From Candidatus Calescibacteriota bacterium (lineage in GTDB: Bacteria; CAIJMQ01; JAADFP01): DNA of 59,751 bases. The position numbers and the translations under genes are program-made. The stretch lies in contig JAGGYA010000023.1 in the NCBI GenBank assembly GCA_021162785.1, forward strand, positions 1 to 59,751, written 5' to 3'. Positions 26,761-34,135 of this stretch are shown piece by piece. The notes beneath the pieces were generated by a model. The model was not told the DNA's origin. It did no database searches and was given only the letters and a program-made list of their open reading frames with translations. Every line of letters starts with the position of its first letter. Positions within the stretch are counted from its first letter, which is position 1.

Positions 26761-26870
26761 AAAGGGAAGAATAATCCCCTTTGCCACTAAATACAGAAAT
26801 TTGATGAGGAGAGGATACTAAATATTGAGTTTTTCCGGGTGGGGGAGAGGCTTTCTTTCATTTTTAAAAC

Positions 26871-26899
26871 TTGCAGGAGGGGAAAAAGCTAACTATAAT
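26871..26899 (+). promoter_or_regulatory. Sigma70-type promoter of rpoN, leaderless configuration
   Basis: TTGCAG at 26871-26876 is separated by exactly 17 bases from a perfect TATAAT at 26894-26899. The rpoN ATG at 26906 lies seven bases after the -10 box, which is where transcription normally begins. The mRNA would therefore start at or within a base or two of the AUG, with no room for a ribosome-binding site. Confidence 0.65.
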
Positions 26900-26905
26900 G
26901 GAAGT

Positions 26906-28276
26906 ATGGAACTCCGAACAGAACTTCTTCCCCAACAGGTTCAGAAATTAATTCTCATTCCTCAGCTTCAACAGGCAATGCACATTTTACAACTCCCTAT
27001 CATGGAACTCCGAGAACTTTTGGAGCAAGAACTTCAGGAAAATCCTTTCTTAGAAATTGTTCAAGAAGAAAGAGAAGAGAGAGAAGAAGAGGCAAAGGAT
27101 CCTTTACTTGAAGAAGCTCTTTCCTTGGATGAGAACTGGAAAGAATACTTCCAAGCAGTGCAGAATCTCAAAGAAGAGAAAGAAGAAAAAGGGGATATAA
27201 TTGAACAATATCCCTCCCGTCCACCTTCTCTACAGGACATCCTTTTGAGACAACTCAGGATGTCAGAACTCTCTAAGGAAGAAAAGGAAATTGGAGAAGT
27301 GCTTATTGCCAATATTGATGAAAATGGCTACCTACAAGTAGATTTAAGTGAAATAGCGAGAATTTTAAATGTTCCTTTAAAGAAAGTGGAAAAAGTATTA
27401 AGCGTCATCCACCTATTTGAACCTCCGGGTGTAGGAGCAAGAAATTTAAAAGAATGTCTCCTTCTGCAATTAGGAAGAAGAAAGGATGTGCCTCCATTGG
27501 TAACTCATTTAGTAAAGAATCATCTGGAAGACCTTGCTAATAAAAAGTTTTCCTCTTTAGCTCAGAAGTTGGGAGTTTCAGAAGAGGAAATTAGAGAAGC
27601 ATTTAAATGGATTGCTTCTTTAGAGCCTAAGCCGGGACGGGAGTACTGGTCGGTTAAAACAAATTTTATAGTTCCCGACATCATCGTAAAGAAAGTGAAA
27701 GATGGTTATCAAGTTATCCTCAACCAAGAGGAACTTCCACCTTTAAGGATTAACCCCTTATACAGAAAGATCCTTATGGAGGGAAAGAAAAAGAAAGAAT
27801 ATAAGTTTTTAGTGGAAAAATTAAGGAACGCAGTGTGGCTACTTAAAAATCTTCAGGGAAGGCAGGCTTTAGTGAGAAAAGTAGCAGAATACATTGTGAA
27901 GAAACAGGAAGAATTCTTAGAGAAAGGTCCCGAACACCTTAAACCTTTAACCCTTAAAGAGGTTGCGGATGCCTTGGGTGTTCATGTCTCTACGGTAAGT
28001 AGAATAACCTCCCGAAAGTACATGCAAACTCCCAGAGGAATTTTTCCTCTCAAGTATTTTTTCAGTGGAGCGGTCCCGGGGAAGGATAGTCTTTCCAGCA
28101 CTTCTGTTAAAGAAGAGATTAAAAAACTTATTGAAGAAGAAGATCCCACCCATCCTTTAAGTGATCAAAAAATCGCAGATCTCCTGAAGGAAAGGGGTAT
28201 CCCTATTGCTCGGCGAACAGTTACCAAATACCGGGAAGAAATGGGAATCCTTCCTGCTCGAATGCGACGAACCTGA
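26906..28276 (+). CDS. rpoN: RNA polymerase sigma-54 factor
   Basis: RpoN recognises -24/-12 promoters and needs AAA+ enhancer-binding proteins. From ATG 26906 (MELRTELLPQQVQKL) the protein has 456 residues. It has the Gln/Leu-rich activator region I, an acidic region II (about residues 45-90), the core-binding domain, a helix-turn-helix (LKEVADALGVHVSTVSRITS) and the C-terminal RpoN box ARRTVTKYRE. The open frame extends 27 codons upstream, but that part lacks family similarity and contains the promoter. The gene is divergent from mraZ and ends 2 bp from the convergent pfkA end. No sigma-54 activator gene is in the window. Confidence 0.96.
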   Translation: MELRTELLPQQVQKLILIPQLQQAMHILQLPIMELRELLEQELQENPFLEIVQEEREEREEEAKDPLLEEALSLDENWKEYFQAVQNLKEEKEEKGDIIEQYPSRPPSLQDILLRQLRMSELSKEEKEIGEVLIANIDENGYLQVDLSEIARILNVPLKKVEKVLSVIHLFEPPGVGARNLKECLLLQLGRRKDVPPLVTHLVKNHLEDLANKKFSSLAQKLGVSEEEIREAFKWIASLEPKPGREYWSVKTNFIVPDIIVKKVKDGYQVILNQEELPPLRINPLYRKILMEGKKKKEYKFLVEKLRNAVWLLKNLQGRQALVRKVAEYIVKKQEEFLEKGPEHLKPLTLKEVADALGVHVSTVSRITSRKYMQTPRGIFPLKYFFSGAVPGKDSLSSTSVKEEIKKLIEEEDPTHPLSDQKIADLLKERGIPIARRTVTKYREEMGILPARMRRT

Positions 28277-28278
28277 TA

Positions 28279-29313
28279 TTATTCCAGGACTTCTTTTATT
28301 TCACTCCATAGGTCAGAAGAAACTGTCTTCAGTCTTCCTACAGCTTCTTCTAAAGGCACTTCTATAATTTCTGTCCCCCTTAAAGCAGCCATGTAACCAA
28401 ATTTTTCATTCAATACCATATCTACAGCTTTAAGGCCCAGCCTGATGCCTAAAACTCTATCAAAAGCAGTGGGTGCTCCTCCTCTCTGGAGATGTCCTAA
28501 TATCACATGCCTTGTCTCCAGGCCGGTCCTCTCTTTGATTTCTTTCTCTAATGCTCGAGCAATTCCACCCAGTCTTATATGTCCAAATGCATCAGTTCCT
28601 TCTTCCTGAGTAACAAATTTCTGTCCTTCCTTGGGTATGGCTCCTTCTGAAACTGCAATAATTGTATAATCTTTTCCTGCTTCTTTCCTTCTCTTTATCT
28701 CCTCGCATAATTCATTTAAATCAAAAGGCTCTTCTGGAATAATTATGATATGAGCACCTCCAGAAAGTCCTCCAAAGAGAGTGATCCAACCAGCGTGTCT
28801 ACCCATAATTTCCACCACCATAACTCGATGATGGGATTTGGTAGTAGTATGTAAACGATCCAGTGCTTCAGTTACTATATTTATGGCTGTATCAAATCCA
28901 AAAGTATAATCTGTTGCAGAGAGGTCGTTATCGATGGTTTTGGGCACTCCTACAATGGGAAGGCCATACTCCTTAATTAGACGGTTTGCCACACCCAATG
29001 TATCTTCTCCTCCCACTGCTATCAAAGCATCAAGTGAAAGATTCTTGAAGTTCTCCTTAACTTTTTCCGGACCGTTCTCTTCTTTATAAGGATTGGTTCT
29101 CGAAGTTCCAAGAATGGTTCCACCAGTCCTCTGAATATCTTCTACATCCTGAGGGGTGAGCACTTCTCCTTCTCCTTTAAGGATCCCCTTCCAACCATCT
29201 TTCAAACCAAAGATTTCTAAACCTCTCTTTGTCCCTTTTCTCACCACCGCCCAGATCACTGCATTTAAACCTGGAGCATCACCACCTCCCGTAAGGATAC
29301 CCACTCTTTTCAT
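28279..29313 (-). CDS. pfkA: 6-Phosphofructokinase, PPi-type active site
   Basis: The 344-residue enzyme phosphorylates fructose 6-phosphate in glycolysis. The N-terminal loop is GILTGGGDAPGLNAVI. The residues that separate ATP from PPi enzymes are both of the PPi type: Asp104 in VGGEDTLG where ATP enzymes have Gly, and Lys125 in VPKTIDND where ATP enzymes have Gly. A reversible, PPi-dependent enzyme is therefore predicted. Other landmarks are EIMGRHAGWITL and LGHLQRGGAPTAFDR. It overlaps coaBC by 4 bp. Confidence 0.93.
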   Translation of the reverse strand: MKRVGILTGGGDAPGLNAVIWAVVRKGTKRGLEIFGLKDGWKGILKGEGEVLTPQDVEDIQRTGGTILGTSRTNPYKEENGPEKVKENFKNLSLDALIAVGGEDTLGVANRLIKEYGLPIVGVPKTIDNDLSATDYTFGFDTAINIVTEALDRLHTTTKSHHRVMVVEIMGRHAGWITLFGGLSGGAHIIIIPEEPFDLNELCEEIKRRKEAGKDYTIIAVSEGAIPKEGQKFVTQEEGTDAFGHIRLGGIARALEKEIKERTGLETRHVILGHLQRGGAPTAFDRVLGIRLGLKAVDMVLNEKFGYMAALRGTEIIEVPLEEAVGRLKTVSSDLWSEIKEVLE

Positions 29314-30518
29314 TTTTCAAACCTCCTTTCTGCTATTCTTTCCATAATTAACTCTGCTAATTCTCGTTTTGTTAAGGAAAATCTCTCTTTTTGATGAGGA
29401 GAATAAACAATTACCCCTTCCATATTTTCTACTTTAAATCCAGAATAGCCCTCTTTTTGAAGGCAACCCACCATAATATCTACTTTCTTTCTCTTAAATT
29501 TTTCTAAGGCTCTTTTTTCAACTTCTTCTGTTTCCAAGGAGAACCCTACTATTAACTTCCCTTTCTTCTCCTTACTCAATTCCGCTAAGATGTCTGGAAC
29601 AGGAATAAGTTCCAGACTCAGCTTTCCCTCTCTTTTTATCTTCCCCTTCATCTTCTTACACGGCCTGAAATCCGTTACCGCAGCATTCATAATAAGCACA
29701 TCACAAGAGGAGAAGAATTTTTTAACCTCTTTTTCCAGTTCCTCACCTTTCTCAATTACTATTTTCTCCACTCCGGGAGGGACAGGCTGAGTAGATTCTC
29801 CGCTTATTAAAATCACCTCCGCCCCTCTTAAAATTGCCTCTTCTGCAAGAAAATAACCCAGTTTTCCTGAAGAAGGATTGGAAATGAATCTAATATCATC
29901 AATGTATTCACGGGTTGGTCCTGCAGTGATAAGTATTTTGAGACCTTTAAGATTCTCCGGATAAAAACATTTCCTTAACCAAAAAAGGAGGGTCTGGGAA
30001 GATGGTAGTCTCCCCTCCCCAACTTTCCCTGTAGCAAGTTCTCCTTTCTCAGGAGGAATAACCTCAAACCCTCTTTCTCTAAGTATACGAATGTTTTCTT
30101 CAACTGCAGAATTTTTCCACATATTTTCATTCATAGCTGGAGCGAAAATTATTGGGTTAGGGAAGGATAGAATAAGTGTGGATAACAAATCATCTGCAAT
30201 ACCATTAGCTGCTTTTCCTAAAATATTTGCTGTAGCTGGAGCAACTAACATAACCTCACCCCATTCAGAAAGGTTTATATGAAGAGGGCTCCAAGAAAAA
30301 TCAGGTGGGAATAAATCAACATATACGGGATTACCTGTGAGGGTTGAAAAGGCATGAGGAGTTACAAACTTCGTAGCATTTCTGGTCATAACCACTTTAA
30401 CCTGTCCTTTTGATCTCACTATCTCTCTCACTAACTCCAAAATTTTGTAAGAGGCAATGCTTCCCGTAACTCCAATAATAATTCTCCGGTTTTCAAGTTC
30501 CGGGTATCTTAGGGACAA
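29310..30518 (-). CDS. coaBC: Bifunctional phosphopantothenoylcysteine decarboxylase/phosphopantothenate--cysteine ligase
   Basis: CoaBC makes 4'-phosphopantetheine in coenzyme A synthesis. The 402-residue protein has the flavin-binding CoaC half (GVTGSIASYKILELVR, HINLSEW with the active-site His, VAPATANILGKAANGIADD, PAMNENMW). The CoaB half follows (LITAGPTREYIDDIRFISN, SSGKLGYFLAEEA, MNAAVTDFRP). The start is a TTG with a strong GGAGGGG site six bases upstream, inside the end of rpoZ, and I see no better start. Confidence 0.95.
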   Translation of the reverse strand: MSLRYPELENRRIIIGVTGSIASYKILELVREIVRSKGQVKVVMTRNATKFVTPHAFSTLTGNPVYVDLFPPDFSWSPLHINLSEWGEVMLVAPATANILGKAANGIADDLLSTLILSFPNPIIFAPAMNENMWKNSAVEENIRILRERGFEVIPPEKGELATGKVGEGRLPSSQTLLFWLRKCFYPENLKGLKILITAGPTREYIDDIRFISNPSSGKLGYFLAEEAILRGAEVILISGESTQPVPPGVEKIVIEKGEELEKEVKKFFSSCDVLIMNAAVTDFRPCKKMKGKIKREGKLSLELIPVPDILAELSKEKKGKLIVGFSLETEEVEKRALEKFKRKKVDIMVGCLQKEGYSGFKVENMEGVIVYSPHQKERFSLTKRELAELIMERIAERRFEK

Positions 30519-30690
30519 TCTTCCCCTCCTCCAACTCCTTCATCACCTCTTTTAATATCTCACTTTCCTTTTTACCACCCAAGGTGGTCAGGGAAATTTC
30601 CCTGGCTCTTTTTCTTAAGAAATTAATAAGGATAAAAACATTGGGAACCTTTTTTTTCAGTTCCTCCCTACTTGGTCTCAATTCCTCCAT
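30493..30690 (-). CDS. rpoZ: RNA polymerase omega subunit
   Basis: The short protein (65 residues from ATG 30690, which has AAGGGTGAG upstream) carries the omega core pattern NVFILINFLRKRAREI, corresponding to the usual RF-x-L-V-xx-AxxRAR-x-L helix, and a C-terminal acidic helix (ILKEVMKELEEGKI). The position directly before coaBC matches the common rpoZ-coaBC pairing. It overlaps valS upstream and coaBC downstream, so it lies in one operon with both. Confidence 0.82.
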   Translation of the reverse strand: MEELRPSREELKKKVPNVFILINFLRKRAREISLTTLGGKKESEILKEVMKELEEGKIVPKIPGT

Positions 30691-33337
30691 AGCTCTCACC
30701 CTTCAGAATTTTTAGGTTTTCCAATAATCTTTCCCTTTTAGAAAGACAAGCGTCTCGTTCTTTCTCAATTTTTCCCACTACCTCCGGGGAAGCTTTTTCT
30801 AAGAAGTCTCGATTATTAAGCTTACGTTCCAAAGATTTAAGTCTCTCTTCTATCTTCTCCAGTTCTTTCTTTAATTTCCCCTCCTCCCTCTCTATATCCA
30901 TATCTCCCAGAGCCATAAATACAATGGCCCCAGAAGGGGTAATAGTGCGGGAAAAACCACGAGAAGGTGAAAAATCTTCGTCAATAAAAAGTTCTTGAGC
31001 TTTAATCATTTTTCTTATGCTATCCTTCTCTTCTTTTAACACAAGGCTTTGGCGGGAATTAATGGATTTTACATAAAATTCTCTTTTTTCCTTCAACGGT
31101 ATTTCCCATTCTTTCTTTAAGGACCGAGCAGCTGTAATTACTTCAAATTTCCATTTCTCTTCCTCTTCCAGTTGAGGAGAGTGCCACCCCTTGGGTTCTG
31201 GCCAGGAAGCAAGAGAAATAGAAGGAAGAGATATACCAAGATACTTCTTCATTTTACTCCATGCTTCTTCAGTAATATATGGCATGTAGGGATGAAGGAG
31301 TCGGAGAAAATTGTCCAGAACATATAAGTGAACATTGAGGACCACTTTCTTTTCTTCTCCATGCATTCTTTCTTTAGTAAATTCAAGATACCAGTCACAA
31401 TAATCGTGCCAGAAGAAAGAGTAAAGAAGAGACGCTGATTCTGAAAATTTACGAGATTCCAGATTTTCTGTAACTTGCTGAATAAGATTATCCAAACGGG
31501 AAAGAATATATCTGTCATCTCGATTCAATGGTAGGCTGGAAGTGTCATCTACAGTCCTGAAATCTTCATTCAAATTGAGGAATACAAACCGACAAGCATT
31601 CCAAACTTTGTTGGAAAAATTCCTCATCCCCACAAATCTCTCTTCGTTATAAAAAATATCCTGTCCTGCTCCTGTTGAGAGAGAAGCAAGTGCCATTCTT
31701 AAAGCATCACATCCATATTTATCGATTAGTTCGAGTGGATCCACTACATTACCTAAGGATTTAGACATCTTTCTTCCTTTACTGTCTCTTACTATTGGAT
31801 GAATGTAAACTTCTCTAAATGGGACCTTCCCTGTAAATTTAAGTCCAAACATTATCATTCTTGCCACCCAGAAGAAAATAATCTCATAACCAGTGACCAA
31901 TGTGGAAGTTGGATAGAAAAATCTCAAATCCTCAGTCTCCTCAGGCCAACCTAAGGTGGATAAGGGCCATAATCCTGAAGAGAACCAGGTATCCAGGACA
32001 TCTTCTTCCTGTTGGAGTTCTTTGCTTCCACAGAACTGACAAACTTGAGGGGTCTCTACTTCCACATTGTCCTTACCGCACTTTTTACATTTCCATACAG
32101 GAATTCTATGTCCCCACCATATTTGCCTGGAAATGCACCAGTCTTTAATATTTTCCATCCACTCCAAATAAATCCTTTCCCATCGGGGAGGAATGAACTT
32201 TATTCTCCCTTTCTTCACCGCTTTTATTGCAGGTTGGGCCAGATCCTTCACCCTCACAAACCACTGGGGTGTCACATAAGGCTCAATTATCGTATCACAG
32301 CGGTAACAGTGTCCCACTGAATGAGTATACTCTTCAAATTTCAAGAGATATCCTTCCTTCCTAAGCTCTTCTATTATTGCCTTCCTTGCAGTAAATCTAT
32401 CCAGTCCTTTAAATTTTCCTGCATTTTCGTTCATTATTCCCTTCTTATCCATTATCACCACTCTTTCAAGGCCTTTTTCTTTACCAATCAGAAAATCTAC
32501 AGGATCATGGGCTGGTGTTACCTTTACTGCTCCAGTGCCAAATTCTGGGTCTACTCTCTCATCAGCTACAATGGGTATTTCACGACCCACCAGTGGCAAG
32601 ATCACTGTCTTACCAATAAGTCTTTGATACCTTTTATCTTCCGGATGAACAGCCACCCCTGTATCCCCTAACATAGTCTCAGGCCGAGTAGTAGCAACGG
32701 TTATTTCGCCTCCACCTTTAATAGGATAATGGATGTAGTAAAGATAACCTTTTTCTTCTTTATACTCTACCTCAATGTCGGAAAGAGCGGTTTCACACCT
32801 TGGACACCAATTTACAATATAATTTTCTCGGTAAATTAACCCTTCTTTGTAAAGTCTTACAAATGCCTCTCGGACTGCCCTTGCTCTCTTTTCATCCATA
32901 GTGAAAGCCCAACGTTCCCAGTCGCAGGAAGCACCCAACTTCTTCAATTGCTCTTTAATTCTTTCTTCATTTTTTTCTTTCCATTCCCAGACCATCTTCA
33001 CAAATTCTTCTCTACCAAGGTCTTCCTTCCTCAATCCTTTCTTAGCCAACTCTCTTTCCACAACATTTTGAGTAGCAATTCCAGCATGGTCACACCCCGG
33101 TATCCATAGAGCTACATATCCCCGCATTCGATGGTAGCGAATTAAAATATCTTGGAGAGTTTCATCCAGAGCATGGCCCATATGAAGGGAACCTGTGATG
33201 TTAGGAGGAGGGATAACGATACAATAGGGTTCTTTATCTGGTGTGGGTTCTACATGATAAAGATTTTTTTTCTCCCAAAATTCATTCCACTTATCTTCTA
33301 TTTCTTTCCTTTGATAGATGGAAGGGAAATCAATCAT
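30668..33337 (-). CDS. valS: Valyl-tRNA synthetase
   Basis: The class Ia synthetase charges tRNA-Val. With ATG 33337 it has 889 residues, the normal size. It shows the HIGH region as PNITGSLHMGHALDETLQD, the editing (CP1) domain with TVATTRPETMLGDTGVAVHP, a zinc-finger-like CKKCGKDN...CQFCGSKE segment, KMSKS in DSKGRKMSKSLGNVVDP, and the C-terminal coiled-coil arm of about 65 residues (LKKELEKIEERLKSLERKL). A TTG two codons earlier is possible. Confidence 0.97.
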   Translation of the reverse strand: MIDFPSIYQRKEIEDKWNEFWEKKNLYHVEPTPDKEPYCIVIPPPNITGSLHMGHALDETLQDILIRYHRMRGYVALWIPGCDHAGIATQNVVERELAKKGLRKEDLGREEFVKMVWEWKEKNEERIKEQLKKLGASCDWERWAFTMDEKRARAVREAFVRLYKEGLIYRENYIVNWCPRCETALSDIEVEYKEEKGYLYYIHYPIKGGGEITVATTRPETMLGDTGVAVHPEDKRYQRLIGKTVILPLVGREIPIVADERVDPEFGTGAVKVTPAHDPVDFLIGKEKGLERVVIMDKKGIMNENAGKFKGLDRFTARKAIIEELRKEGYLLKFEEYTHSVGHCYRCDTIIEPYVTPQWFVRVKDLAQPAIKAVKKGRIKFIPPRWERIYLEWMENIKDWCISRQIWWGHRIPVWKCKKCGKDNVEVETPQVCQFCGSKELQQEEDVLDTWFSSGLWPLSTLGWPEETEDLRFFYPTSTLVTGYEIIFFWVARMIMFGLKFTGKVPFREVYIHPIVRDSKGRKMSKSLGNVVDPLELIDKYGCDALRMALASLSTGAGQDIFYNEERFVGMRNFSNKVWNACRFVFLNLNEDFRTVDDTSSLPLNRDDRYILSRLDNLIQQVTENLESRKFSESASLLYSFFWHDYCDWYLEFTKERMHGEEKKVVLNVHLYVLDNFLRLLHPYMPYITEEAWSKMKKYLGISLPSISLASWPEPKGWHSPQLEEEEKWKFEVITAARSLKKEWEIPLKEKREFYVKSINSRQSLVLKEEKDSIRKMIKAQELFIDEDFSPSRGFSRTITPSGAIVFMALGDMDIEREEGKLKKELEKIEERLKSLERKLNNRDFLEKASPEVVGKIEKERDACLSKRERLLENLKILKGESYGGIETK

Positions 33338-33343
33338 TTTCAA

Positions 33344-33387
33344 TAAATAGCGGTGCTATTTATACCTTAATAAAGAAGAAAAGTCAA
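33344..33387 (-). promoter_or_regulatory. valS promoter with an overlapping perfect inverted repeat
   Basis: On the minus strand TTGACT (33382-33387), 17 bases, then TATAAA (33359-33364) make a strong sigma70-type promoter. TAAATAGC-GGT-GCTATTTA at 33344-33362 is a perfect 8-bp inverted repeat that covers the end of the -10 box and the expected start. It could be an operator or a 5' hairpin. The leader is only about 15-20 bases, too short for a T-box riboswitch. Confidence 0.55.
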
Positions 33388-33445
33388 TATTTTTTCTTAA
33401 AGAGTGGTTTTAAAAGGGAAAAGGTGGTAAGATTAAAGATCCGTG

Positions 33446-34135
33446 ATGAAGGGAGCAAGTAAAATCGAAATTAAGAAGGATTATGAAATTCAAGATCTCT
33501 GGAGGATATTCCGGATAATCTCTGAATTTGTAGATGGTTTCGAAGCATTGAAAGATATAGGACCAGCAGTCACCTTCTTTGGTTCCTCTCGGGAAAAGGA
33601 AGGGGGAAAATACTATGAAGAAGCAAGGAAACTCGCCTATAAATTGGCTAAAAAGGGATTCGCTATCATTACGGGTGCAGGCCCAGGGATTATGGAAGCT
33701 GCCAATCGAGGAGCAAAAGAGGGGGGTGGAAAATCAATTGGATTGAACATAGAACTCCCACGTCCCCAGAAACCTAATCCCTATGTATCAACACTTTTAA
33801 ATTTTCGCTACTTCTTTGCCAGAAAAGTTATGTTTATAAAGTATGCTCAAGCATATGTGATTTTCCCTGGGGGAATGGGAACTTTAAGCGAATTTTTTGA
33901 AGCCATCAATTTAATTCAAACAGGTCGAAGTGCCCCTTTTCCGGTTATTTTAATTGGAAGAGACTATTGGGAAGGTTTAAATGATTGGATGTGGGAAGAA
34001 TGTGTAAGAAGGAGATATATCTATAAAAAGGAAATGGCTATATTTCATTTAGTAGACAATGCTGAAGAAGCTTACTCCTTTATCCTTTCTTACTTAGAAA
34101 AGAAGCCTGGAAAAAAACGATTAGAAGGATTTTAA
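33446..34135 (+). CDS. LOG family protein (TIGR00730, lysine-decarboxylase-like Rossmann fold)
   Basis: The roughly 229-residue protein has the family motif PGGMGTLSEFFE near residue 137 and the earlier ITGAGPGIMEAANRGAKEGG segment. Plant and bacterial LOG proteins cleave nucleoside monophosphates to a free base and ribose 5-phosphate (cytokinin activation in plants), and the annotation as lysine decarboxylase is historical. The start may be the ATG at 33446 or the GTG one codon earlier. It is alone on this strand, and its stop overlaps the convergent radical SAM gene by 4 bp. Confidence 0.9.
   Translation: MKGASKIEIKKDYEIQDLWRIFRIISEFVDGFEALKDIGPAVTFFGSSREKEGGKYYEEARKLAYKLAKKGFAIITGAGPGIMEAANRGAKEGGGKSIGLNIELPRPQKPNPYVSTLLNFRYFFARKVMFIKYAQAYVIFPGGMGTLSEFFEAINLIQTGRSAPFPVILIGRDYWEGLNDWMWEECVRRRYIYKKEMAIFHLVDNAEEAYSFILSYLEKKPGKKRLEGF

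Noticed and set aside
26825-26905. 27-codon extension at the start of rpoN
   Set aside because: RpoN proteins begin at the MELRTELLPQQ segment. The extension contains a complete promoter and has no similarity to the family.
33338-33440. T-box riboswitch upstream of valS
   Set aside because: The predicted leader is only about 15-20 bases, and neither a T-box sequence nor an antiterminator hairpin is present.
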